Shown one piece after another: positions 1-6,837 of a stretch of DNA of 22,038 nucleotides; position 1 is the stretch's first letter; every line of letters starts with the position of its first letter. The translations under genes were made by a program, and so were the position numbers. Source of the DNA: DATKMK01 sp035541895 (GTDB lineage Bacteria; Desulfobacterota; Binatia; HRBIN30; JACQVA1); the NCBI GenBank assembly GCA_035541895.1, contig DATKMK010000075.1, positions 1 through 22,038 of the forward strand, in the 5' to 3' direction. A model generated the notes under the pieces. That model worked only from the letters and a program-made list of their open reading frames with translations, did not search any database and had not been told where the DNA came from.

Positions 1-8
1 GGTAGGGC

Positions 9-26
9 GCAGGGGCGAAGCCCCGC
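9..26. repeat. Short GC-rich hairpin upstream of lpdA
   Basis: GGGGC (12-16) and GCCCC (20-24) pair around a GAA loop. Two further pairs (9-10 with 25-26) form after a one-base bulge. No T-run follows on either strand, so it is a weak terminator candidate. It may instead close a gene left of the window or be a dispersed GC-rich repeat. It lies upstream of the candidate lpdA promoter. Confidence 0.3.
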
Positions 27-64
27 ATCCAATTGATCCGGCTCCCGCATGGTCGGTGCGCTCG

Positions 65-73
65 TGCTAGGCT
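65..73 (+). promoter_or_regulatory. Candidate extended -10 for lpdA
   Basis: TGCTAGGCT reads as an extended -10 (TG, one base, TAGGCT). No convincing -35 is found at 16-18 bp upstream. Transcription starting 6-8 bases downstream would begin at about 80-82, at the lpdA ATG (82), and no Shine-Dalgarno sequence precedes that ATG. The call is inference from position and weak consensus. Confidence 0.3.
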
Positions 74-81
74 AGCGCCAT

Positions 82-1485
82 ATGAGCGACCAGAGTTTCG
101 ACCTCGTCATCATCGGCAGTGGCCCCGGCGGGTACGTCACGGCGATTCGTGCCAGCCAACTCGGGATGAAAACCGCCATCGTCGAACGCGAGCACCTCGG
201 CGGCATTTGCCTCAATTGGGGCTGCATCCCGACGAAGGCGCTATTGCGCGCGTCGGAGATTCACCACCTGCTGCATTGTCTCGATGAGTTTGGGTTCAGC
301 GCCGGCACCATCACCTTCGACACGCAGAAGGTCGTCGCGCGCTCGCGTGCGGTGGCGCAGCGGCTATCGAACGGCGTCCGCCATCTGATGAAGAAGAACC
401 AGGTGACGGTGTTCGACGGCCACGGCCGGCTCGACGGCGACGGGCGGGTGGTCGTCGAAAAGGGGGGGAGTGCCCCGCTCGGCGTGCATGCCTCGCACGT
501 CATTCTCGCGACCGGTGCTCGGCCACGATCGCTGCCCGGCATCGAGCCCGACGGCAAGCTGATTTGGACGTACAAGGAGGCGATGGTACCCGAGGCAATG
601 CCGCAGTCGCTGCTCGTGATCGGGTCGGGCGCGATCGGCATCGAGTTCGCGAGCTTCTACCGCAACATGGGCGCTGAGGTCACAATCGTCGAAGTGCTCC
701 CGCGCATTCTGCCGGTCGAGGACGAGGAAATCTCGGCGCTGGCGCACAAGGCGTTTGCCAAGCAGGGCATGACGATCCATGCCGGTGCGAGCGTGCAATC
801 GCTGACGAAGACGGCGGACAACGTTACTGCGGCGATCGATCTGGGCGGCGGCAAAACCACCAGCGTCACCGTCGACCGCGTCATTCTCGCTGTCGGCATC
901 ACCGGCAACGTCGAGAACCTCGGGCTCGACGAAACCGGCGTCACGATCGAGAAGGGTCACATCGTCGTCGACGAGTGGCTCGCGACCGGCGAGCCGGGCG
1001 TGTACGCCATCGGCGATGTGGTCGGGCCGCCGTGGTTGGCGCATAAGGCCAGCCACGAAGGAATCGTGTGCGTTGAGAAAATCGCCGGCGTGAGCGGCGT
1101 GCGTCCGCTCGACACCTCGCGTATTCCCGGCTGCACCTACTGTCGGCCCCAGATCGCCAGCGTCGGGCTGACGGAGCAACAGGCACGTGATGCGGGCTAC
1201 GCGCTGAAGGTCGGACGCTTTCCGTACGTCGGCAACGGAAAGGCGATCGCGTTGGGCGAAGCGGATGGTCTGGTCAAAACGATCTTCGATGCGCGCACTG
1301 GCGAACTGCTCGGCGCGCACATGATCGGTAGCGAGGTCACCGAGCTGATTCAGGGGTTCGCGATTGCCAAGACGTTGGAGACAACCGAAGCGGAGTTGAT
1401 CGAGAGCATCTTTCCGCACCCGACCCTGTCGGAGACGATGCACGAGGCCGTGCTCGACGCCTTCGGCCGCGTGCTCCACGTGTGA
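82..1485 (+). CDS. lpdA: Dihydrolipoyl dehydrogenase (E3 of 2-oxoacid dehydrogenase complexes)
   Basis: This cytoplasmic FAD flavoenzyme reoxidises the dihydrolipoyl groups of pyruvate, 2-oxoglutarate or branched-chain 2-oxoacid dehydrogenases, or of the glycine cleavage system, and passes the electrons to NAD+. The 467 residues match the family length. The N-terminal FAD fold has GSGPGGY (12-18), followed by the redox disulfide in GGICLNWGCIP with Cys43 and Cys48. The NAD fold has VIGSGAIGIEFASF near residue 180, and the second FAD motif YAIGDV is near 310. The C-terminal dimerisation domain ends with HPTLSE, giving the catalytic His446-Glu451 pair. The ATG at 82 starts directly before the FAD fold. 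No Shine-Dalgarno is visible, and a candidate extended -10 lies so close that the mRNA could be leaderless. No E1 or E2 gene is in view, so its partner complex cannot be named. It converges on the lipoprotein gene with a 17-bp gap. Confidence 0.96.
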   Translation: MSDQSFDLVIIGSGPGGYVTAIRASQLGMKTAIVEREHLGGICLNWGCIPTKALLRASEIHHLLHCLDEFGFSAGTITFDTQKVVARSRAVAQRLSNGVRHLMKKNQVTVFDGHGRLDGDGRVVVEKGGSAPLGVHASHVILATGARPRSLPGIEPDGKLIWTYKEAMVPEAMPQSLLVIGSGAIGIEFASFYRNMGAEVTIVEVLPRILPVEDEEISALAHKAFAKQGMTIHAGASVQSLTKTADNVTAAIDLGGGKTTSVTVDRVILAVGITGNVENLGLDETGVTIEKGHIVVDEWLATGEPGVYAIGDVVGPPWLAHKASHEGIVCVEKIAGVSGVRPLDTSRIPGCTYCRPQIASVGLTEQQARDAGYALKVGRFPYVGNGKAIALGEADGLVKTIFDARTGELLGAHMIGSEVTELIQGFAIAKTLETTEAELIESIFPHPTLSETMHEAVLDAFGRVLHV

Positions 1486-1502
1486 AGCCGAGCGACCGCG
1501 GA

Positions 1503-3233
1503 TCAGTCGGTGATTTCTTCGACGCGTCCGCCGTGGAAGCGGAGCAGGGAGAGGCTGCGTTGGAACCCGGCCGCCGAGGCGTGCATTTCGCCGGCGCCCT
1601 CGAAGGTGCCGAGATTGCGTAGTTGATCGACCATTTGATCGCGCGACGATGCGCCGGCGTTGATCGCTTGTCGCACGGCCATCCCCGCGTCGAACGCTTG
1701 GGCTTCGAACACGGTCGGTGGGCGTCCCGCACCGCGCTCGAACCGCTCGACGAACTGGCGTGTCGATGGTCGGGCGCTGTCGGCGAAGAACGCATCGGTG
1801 AACACCGCGCCATCGATACTGTCGCCCGCATCCGCCAGTTTCGGCTGGTTGTTCCAACTCTCGGTGCCGAGCAGAGTGATGTTGGGAATGCTCTTGCGGA
1901 TGTCGGCGGCGATCGCCGCCGCCGTGGCGGCGCCATCGGGGATGAACAGCGCATCGACGCCGGACTGGTGCCAGCGCCCGGCCGCTGAGGTCAACTCCGC
2001 GAGGTTTGGATTGCCGGGCGTATAGGCGCGGGCGCCCGCAACATCGGCGCCGCGCTCAGTTACCGCCGCCTTGAAGGCCGCAGCGAACGCCGAGCCGTAG
2101 CCGTCGTTCGGGTATAGGATTCCGAACTTGCTTCGTTTCACGCTATCGATCGCATAGCTCGCAAGCCGCTCGGCTTGTTGTGATCGGGTCATGGCGGCTT
2201 GCATGACAAAGCGACCAGACAGGCCTTCACGTTGCGACAACAACAACAGTGGCAGTCCGTCCCGCTCGGCGAGCGGTGCGGCCGCCTCGGCTTCGCTGCT
2301 GCGCAGCGGCCCGATCACGGCGAGGACCTTGGCATCGTCGTGGAGTTGGGTCAGCAACTTGCTGACGATCGCTGGATCACCGCCGGTGTCACGCACCACC
2401 AATTGCCGCGGCGCGTCGGCGAAGGCAAGTCGCAAACCCGCGAGTGCCCGCTTGCCATACGCGTTGTCGGGACCCGTGAGCGGCAGCAGGCAAGCAATGG
2501 TGACATTCGGCTCGGGTGCGGCTTCTTCTCCGCTCGCTTCGGTGACGACAACTTCCTGTCCGGGCCCACTCGGCTCCGCCTCCTCGAGCGTCGAGTCTTC
2601 CACTGCGGGTGCCGCTGCAGCCGGTGGCGCGGCCGACGCAGCCGGCTCCGGCGGTGAGGGTGCGGTCGGTGCAGCCGCTTTTGATGCGGTTCCACTTGCG
2701 GGTGGTCCGCTGAGTCCCAACGCTTGGCGCACCGGTGGGATGGTGATGACTTCGGCCATCTCGGTGCGTTCAGCATCCGTCAGTTGGTCGCGAACCGAAA
2801 TGAGGCGTACCTCGATGCGCCCACGCTCGGCCGGTTGCGCCACGAGCCAAGCGGACTCCCACGCCATCGCCGCTTCCTTGCGGTGGCCAAGCGCGAGTTC
2901 CGTGTCGCCGCGCAGAGCCTGCACCTGCACCCAGCGGCGATCGGGCACCCGGTTGTGCAATTCGTCGAGCGAGGCCAGCGTCGCCTGATACTGTTGCTGG
3001 CGATATTGCGCGAGCGCCATTTGGTAGTAGACGCGCGGCAGGAACGCCGGGTCGGGTGCGGTGGTGTCAATGAACTCGCGATAGGTCTGCGCGGCGGCGG
3101 CGTAGTCGCCGCGAGCGAAGGCATCTTCCGCCAGACGAAACCGTTGAGACGGCCCGTACGGCACGTTGATGCCTTGCGGCCGACAAGCTGCCACGCCCGC
3201 GAGCAACGCCAGCACGAGGACTGATCGCTTCAT
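1503..3233 (-). CDS. TPR plus periplasmic-binding-fold lipoprotein (LpoA/Leu-binding-like)
   Basis: This is probably an envelope lipoprotein facing the periplasm. From the ATG at 3233 it has 576 residues. Residues 1-16 are a lipoprotein signal peptide ending in lipobox VAAC with Cys17. The sequence is open further upstream, but this start places the signal at the N-terminus and has AGGCGG four bases before it. Residues 30-165 are helical with TPR character (for example AEDAFARGDYAAAAQTYREF). Residues 175-242 are an Ala/Pro/Glu-rich linker. Residues 244-575 form a type I periplasmic binding fold like LivJ/Peripla_BP_6: CLLPLTGPDNAYGKRALAG, then AVIGPLRSSEAEAAAPLAE, and later ILYPNDGYGSAFAAAFKAA. 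TPR plus this fold is the layout of LpoA, the outer-membrane activator of penicillin-binding protein 1A. A solute sensor or transport-binding role is the alternative. No ABC permease gene is adjacent, which favours the LpoA-like reading without proving it. Confidence 0.8.
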   Translation of the reverse strand: MKRSVLVLALLAGVAACRPQGINVPYGPSQRFRLAEDAFARGDYAAAAQTYREFIDTTAPDPAFLPRVYYQMALAQYRQQQYQATLASLDELHNRVPDRRWVQVQALRGDTELALGHRKEAAMAWESAWLVAQPAERGRIEVRLISVRDQLTDAERTEMAEVITIPPVRQALGLSGPPASGTASKAAAPTAPSPPEPAASAAPPAAAAPAVEDSTLEEAEPSGPGQEVVVTEASGEEAAPEPNVTIACLLPLTGPDNAYGKRALAGLRLAFADAPRQLVVRDTGGDPAIVSKLLTQLHDDAKVLAVIGPLRSSEAEAAAPLAERDGLPLLLLSQREGLSGRFVMQAAMTRSQQAERLASYAIDSVKRSKFGILYPNDGYGSAFAAAFKAAVTERGADVAGARAYTPGNPNLAELTSAAGRWHQSGVDALFIPDGAATAAAIAADIRKSIPNITLLGTESWNNQPKLADAGDSIDGAVFTDAFFADSARPSTRQFVERFERGAGRPPTVFEAQAFDAGMAVRQAINAGASSRDQMVDQLRNLGTFEGAGEMHASAAGFQRSLSLLRFHGGRVEEITD

Positions 3234-3237
3234 CGGA

Positions 3238-3272
3238 CCGCCTATATCTCGGGAAGCGGTCAGGTTTGTCAA
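3238..3272 (-). promoter_or_regulatory. Candidate sigma-70 type promoter for the lipoprotein gene
   Basis: On the minus strand there is a perfect -35 TTGACA (3267-3272), an 18-bp spacer and GATATA (3243-3248), or TATAGG (3240-3245) with a longer spacer, as -10. The predicted start would be about 2-4 bases before the ATG at 3233. This would cut off the AGGCGG Shine-Dalgarno (3238-3243). Either the mRNA is nearly leaderless or the true -10 lies elsewhere. Confidence 0.4.
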
Positions 3273-3294
3273 GGCTCACGAAGCAAAGGGGGAT

Positions 3295-3322
3295 GGGGTG
3301 AGGGAACGGCGTCCCTCACCCC
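3295..3322 (-). terminator. Strong hairpin after the DUF1329 gene
   Basis: GGGGTGAGGGA (3295-3305) and TCCCTCACCCC (3312-3322) form a perfect 11-bp stem with a 6-base loop. The hairpin begins 11 bases past the stop codon of the minus-strand DUF1329 gene. In that transcript the stem is followed by a mixed CCCCCTTTGCTT tract rather than a clean U-run, so termination may be partial or Rho-assisted. It would also insulate the lipoprotein gene, which is read in the same direction just downstream. Confidence 0.65.
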
Positions 3323-3333
3323 AGGCGGGCAGA

Positions 3334-5328
3334 TCAGTGACCCATCTCGATCAGATTGGCGACCGTGAAGAAGTCTTCCTTGGTGCCGGACTTCTCACCC
3401 ATGTTGTAGTAGACGCACTCCTGTCCCTGCGAGTGGGTGCTGGGCAATGCGGCTTTGGTCGCATGCACGAGTTGGGTGTCGAGCATCGAGATCGCGGTGA
3501 TAAACGACATCTCGTCTGGATATCTCGATACGCGCGCACCCGGAATGGCTTCTTTTTTGAAGCTGTACGAATTGAACCAGACCTTCCAGAGTTGGCCGGC
3601 TCGGTCGTAAATGTCGGAGTGCGCGACGACGTACGCTTCCTTGTCGATGTAGATAACGCGCTTGCCATAGGCGTACTGAGGAAACTTCGAGTTGCCTTCG
3701 ACCACGTACACTTGGCGCGGTTCCCACACTTCATCGAAGATCCAATCTTCGGGTTGCTGCCATTTGACCGGCGCATTTTCCCCGTGCATCACGGCCATAA
3801 CCGTCCGCTCGCCGAGGAACTTCCAGTCCATCCAGGCGACGTTGCCGCTGTAGCCGTAGTAGCTGTCGACGTCGCTGTCTTGTCCGAACAACGCATCGGA
3901 GCGCTGCGCGCTCGACAGACGTCGGACGCGCCGGAGCTGCGGGAGATACAGCCAGCTATCGTCCTGTCGGTCGGGATCGGAGTAGCGATAGAAGGTGCCG
4001 CCAACCCCCTTCAGGTCAAACGGCTCGCTCAACGGATGCAGCGATTCCTTGTACCGCACGCCGTCTGGATTGGGCAACTCAGGCTTCGGATCAACGACCA
4101 GGCGGCCGGTGTACATGAGCCGTCGGAGGTTATCGATCATGTAGTGCCGCTCGACGGTCATACCGCGGTTTTTGCCGATCGTGCCGGTGTCGGCATCGAA
4201 CAGTTCGGCGTTCAGATCGTCGGTTGCGTATCCGCCGTAGCTGTAGTTCCACATGATCTTGACGGCGGCCTGCGGATCATTGGTATCCACGTTGGGGAAC
4301 GGTTGGCCGGCAGTCCAGTTCGTTATGCGCGTGCCGTCGGCGCTCAACTTGACCTGTCCCGCATACTTCTCGGTCGCCTCGCGGTAGGCACGAGTCATTG
4401 CGACATGCCTCGGAGCAGCTACTCGCATCCGCAAGCCGTACTTTAATGCCCACTCCAGACCTGGGGTGAGCACCTTTTCATACTGCCCCATATTTTTGTC
4501 GGAAATCACATCGCCAGGCGATACACTGACGCCTGCCGTCGCGTCACTTGCCGCACCGCCGCGACGGGTGCCCGCGCTCGTTGCCGCTTCGGCCGATGCC
4601 GCCGCAACTTGAACCGGGGCTTCATCGGGTTCGACAACGTGGCGCGGAGGCGCTTCCACCGCGAACTCCTTGGCTGGTTGCGCCGCGGCAGCGCGAGCGG
4701 CACGGCTGCGGTCGGTTGACCCAACCGCCGCTGGCGCGGCTTCGGGCGCACGTTCGGCCATTGCGACGCGTGCACTTTCGTGTGCAGCCGGCGGTTCAAC
4801 TTTGTTCGCCGGAATGGGCTCACGCTCGGGTTCGGGTTCGCGAACCACTGCCGCGGGCGGCGCTGCGTCAGCCTTGGCGGCCACGCGAGCCGGTTCAGAA
4901 AGTTCGGGCGCGGTCTTTGCCACCTGTTCTTGCTCTTCGAGTGTTCCCGGCGGCGGACTCGATCGGCGCTGGCTGTGGCGATCGAAATTCGGCGGGGCAA
5001 CCTCGGCGGCCTCCGGGAACTCGCGATCAGATCGCACCTGCGGGCGCGCTGCAACTCGCCGTGGCGCGGGTTTCAGATGTGCAACTTTGGTGGTCGGCGC
5101 GGTCACGCGTTCCGGCTTTGCAGCCACGCGTGGTGCCGGATTCTCCACGGCTCGGGCGGCGGGTGGTGCGGGAGCGGCTGCGGGTGGCGGCGCCGGCTTT
5201 GCGGCGGGCTTGGCACCTTCCTCTGGGAACAGATCACTCCAGTCCACCTGCGCCAAGGTCCCCGTGGCAGAACACAACCACGTCACCATCGCGAGAATCA
5301 GACACTTGCTTAGGTGTTTGCTTAGCAT
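3334..5328 (-). CDS. Secreted DUF1329 protein with long Pro/Ala-rich N-terminal spacer
   Basis: Its molecular function is not established. DUF1329 proteins are exported, are thought to have a LolA/LolB-like fold, and are often found near outer-membrane DUF1302 proteins or RND transporters. The ATG at 5328 is chosen because a full AGGAGG (5335-5340) sits six bases before it and it begins a signal peptide. An in-frame ATG at 5355 lacks these. The product has 664 residues. Residues 1-26 are a Sec signal with likely cleavage before QVDWSD. Residues 38-268 are a low-complexity Pro/Ala/Arg/Glu spacer. The DUF1329 domain starts near 272 (GDVISDKNMGQYEK) and runs to the end. It includes YLPQLRRVRRLSSAQRSDA, then DVDSYYGYSGNVAWMDWKF and RQVYVVEGNSKFPQYAYGKR. 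Family members are typically near 450 residues, so the spacer is the odd part. No DUF1302 partner or transporter lies next to it. Confidence 0.85.
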   Translation of the reverse strand: MLSKHLSKCLILAMVTWLCSATGTLAQVDWSDLFPEEGAKPAAKPAPPPAAAPAPPAARAVENPAPRVAAKPERVTAPTTKVAHLKPAPRRVAARPQVRSDREFPEAAEVAPPNFDRHSQRRSSPPPGTLEEQEQVAKTAPELSEPARVAAKADAAPPAAVVREPEPEREPIPANKVEPPAAHESARVAMAERAPEAAPAAVGSTDRSRAARAAAAQPAKEFAVEAPPRHVVEPDEAPVQVAAASAEAATSAGTRRGGAASDATAGVSVSPGDVISDKNMGQYEKVLTPGLEWALKYGLRMRVAAPRHVAMTRAYREATEKYAGQVKLSADGTRITNWTAGQPFPNVDTNDPQAAVKIMWNYSYGGYATDDLNAELFDADTGTIGKNRGMTVERHYMIDNLRRLMYTGRLVVDPKPELPNPDGVRYKESLHPLSEPFDLKGVGGTFYRYSDPDRQDDSWLYLPQLRRVRRLSSAQRSDALFGQDSDVDSYYGYSGNVAWMDWKFLGERTVMAVMHGENAPVKWQQPEDWIFDEVWEPRQVYVVEGNSKFPQYAYGKRVIYIDKEAYVVAHSDIYDRAGQLWKVWFNSYSFKKEAIPGARVSRYPDEMSFITAISMLDTQLVHATKAALPSTHSQGQECVYYNMGEKSGTKEDFFTVANLIEMGH

Positions 5329-5334
5329 GCAAAT

Positions 5335-5340
5335 CCTCCT
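5335..5340 (-). promoter_or_regulatory. Ribosome binding site fixing the DUF1329 start
   Basis: AGGAGG on the minus strand lies six bases before the ATG at 5328. It matches the anti-Shine-Dalgarno core exactly and decides between the 5328 start and the in-frame ATG at 5355. Confidence 0.85.
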
Positions 5341-5747
5341 CAACGCACACTTCACCCTGCAATCGGCGTGCTACGTGCTCCGACGTGAAGACCAGTGCGT
5401 ACTGGCGGCCCTTTGAACTGCGAATGTCGGTGGACGGCGACGGAGCGAAGGGTGCATCGGAAGCTTTCGGCGAAATTCGGCACCGCGATCGAGGTCGCGA
5501 GCCCGACTTGGATCGCGTATTGATCGCGTGTTTCAGCGCCCGACTAACTCGCTGAATTTGCGAGAGCAACCGCCTTGAAACGCGGACAACTGCGGAGCTT
5601 CTGAGAGTGCTGGGTGAGGCGCGGATGACCGGTCGCTTGATACAGCGTTCGCTTGACGTGACGCATGTTGAACGCTGCGTCAACTGGGTACCACCTGGTT
5701 GACCAACAGCGTCACCACTCGCGGAAGCCTCCACCCGACATTCTGCG
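5341..5747. other. Divergent intergenic region, no gene seen
   Basis: No convincing coding sequence lies between the two divergent genes. The open frames here have no Shine-Dalgarno, no recognisable protein and start inside neighbouring genes. Small symmetric elements are present. GATCGCGT occurs as a direct repeat at 5511-5518 and 5522-5529 (11-bp period), with CGCGATC inverted at 5484-5490. GACGCA (5660-5665) pairs with TGCGTC (5676-5681). An imperfect 21-bp palindrome spans 5681-5701 (7 of 10 arm pairs). These could be operators for either divergent gene, but none matches a known site. The DUF1329 promoter was not identified. Confidence 0.4.
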
Positions 5748-5762
5748 TGGCACACCTCCTGC
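5748..5762 (+). promoter_or_regulatory. Candidate sigma-54 promoter for the chemosensory cluster
   Basis: TGGCAC, five bases, then CTGC matches the -24/-12 consensus (TGGCAC-N5-TTGC) at all but one position. GG and GC are separated by exactly ten bases. Transcription would start near 5774, just upstream of the GGAGG at 5782-5786 and the ATG at 5791. A single 10-base match in GC-rich DNA can arise by chance, and no enhancer-binding protein gene is in the window. Confidence 0.4.
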
Positions 5763-5781
5763 TGCAATCCTGCCGCGGATC

Positions 5782-5786
5782 GGAGG
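5782..5786 (+). promoter_or_regulatory. Ribosome binding site of the first chemosensory gene
   Basis: GGAGG lies four bases before the ATG at 5791 and supports that start for the CheW-PATAN protein. Confidence 0.75.
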
Positions 5787-5790
5787 GTGA

Positions 5791-6825
5791 ATGGCGCAAA
5801 CCGCGATAGCCGAGGACAGCCAGAGCGCGCGTGTGCTCGTCTTCACAGTTGATGATGGGAGCTTTTGTATCCATCTCGATTGGGTTGAGGCGGCCTGCCG
5901 CCGTGACGAAGCCGCCCTCCATTCCATTAAGGGCGCAAACGGAGACTATCGCTCCTTTCTCCTTCATCGCGGCCGACCGGCGATGGTTGTGGACTTGCGA
6001 GAGGCATTCGACCTCAGTGATTGTCTCGGACGAGTTGAGCGCGATGCGCTTCTCATTGTCCGCGCGGGCGCTGTGTTGCTTGCATTGCAAGTTGACGCGT
6101 GCCTCGGCGTGCGCGACTTGGATCTTCGCTCGAAGACTCCGGTCCCGAGCAGTCTGCTCCGCGATGGAGGTGTCAGCGTCGGACATTTGGTGGATTTCGA
6201 CGGCACACTACATGGCCTTCTCGAGCCGAGTCGCATCCTCAGTAGCGCGTTGCGCGAGCAGGTTGAGCCTGTCGTCAAGGAAGCAATCGCCTTTGGTGAG
6301 CGTCACGAGAAACTCGCGGTTCTCGCGGAGCAACTGAAGCGCCATCCGTCCGCTGCTGGCATCAAGACGTTCGGCCGACTCAGTCGCCGCAACGGACGCA
6401 CGCGCACCGCCGCCGCCGCTCGAGTCGTGCTCAAAGCGTTGCAAGATGCCGAACACCTCGACGCCGGCGACGACTCGATTGCCGGCAGTCTCGAGGCCGA
6501 GACGCTGTTGCGGGATCTCGTCGCTGCAGCGGTGATGCGTCGCAGCGGCCAATTCAAGGTGGAGTTGCCCGAAGAATCGGCGGCAACTGTGCTGTTCGAT
6601 TCGGGGCGAATCATCGACGCCTCAGTGGGTGACCAGTGGGGTCGAGTCGCGCTCAAGCGCGTATTGGCCGCGCGCGAGGGGCTCTATCGATTCGACACCG
6701 CCGACCCGGCTCCTTCACATTCGAGTTTCGGCGACGCCACCTTGTGGGTGCTGATCGAGGCGCTGGCGGAGATTAGCGGGGAACGACGCGGTCGATCGGC
6801 GCGGTCGCGATCGGATCAGGAGTGA
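5791..6825 (+). CDS. CheW-like domain fused to PATAN/DUF4388 domain
   Basis: This is probably a cytoplasmic adaptor or output protein of the chemosensory pathway encoded downstream. The 344 residues divide in two. Residues about 12-155 resemble a CheW fold (VLVFTVDDGSFCIHLDWVEAA at the start; RPAMVVDLREAF near 62-73; DALLIVRAGAVLLALQVD near 85-102). It is divergent and lacks the usual NLRG motif. Residues about 228-305 match PATAN/DUF4388: SIAGSLEAETLLRDLV, then SGQFKVELPE, VLFDSGRIIDASVGDQWGR and ALKRVLAAREGLYRF. Between them lies a basic linker (about 180-225), and the C-terminus is Arg/Ser-rich. PATAN domains are known from cyanobacterial PatA/PixG-type response regulators, where they are joined to receivers. 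Here the partner is a CheW-like domain. It is the first gene of the block and ends 12 bp before the next start, inside a shared GGAG tract. The CheW half is the less certain call. Confidence 0.75.
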   Translation: MAQTAIAEDSQSARVLVFTVDDGSFCIHLDWVEAACRRDEAALHSIKGANGDYRSFLLHRGRPAMVVDLREAFDLSDCLGRVERDALLIVRAGAVLLALQVDACLGVRDLDLRSKTPVPSSLLRDGGVSVGHLVDFDGTLHGLLEPSRILSSALREQVEPVVKEAIAFGERHEKLAVLAEQLKRHPSAAGIKTFGRLSRRNGRTRTAAAARVVLKALQDAEHLDAGDDSIAGSLEAETLLRDLVAAAVMRRSGQFKVELPEESAATVLFDSGRIIDASVGDQWGRVALKRVLAAREGLYRFDTADPAPSHSSFGDATLWVLIEALAEISGERRGRSARSRSDQE

Positions 6826-6837
6826 AGGAGACTGGTG

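Noticed and set aside
364..1857. A 497-codon minus-strand open frame across lpdA
   Set aside because: It is antisense to a complete, motif-rich LpdA and ends inside another gene. Composition is that of a frame shadow.
2191..2988. A 265-codon Ser/Ala-rich plus-strand frame over the lipoprotein gene
   Set aside because: Low-complexity antisense of the Ala/Pro linker and binding fold; no ribosome site.
3166..4446. A 426-codon plus-strand open frame opposite the DUF1329 gene
   Set aside because: There is no recognisable protein. The minus strand has signal peptide, ribosome site and domain.
5234..6186. Overlapping minus-strand frames covering the divergent intergenic region
   Set aside because: They run from within the CheW-PATAN gene or into the DUF1329 start region, lack ribosome sites and resemble no protein. 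They are treated as chance.
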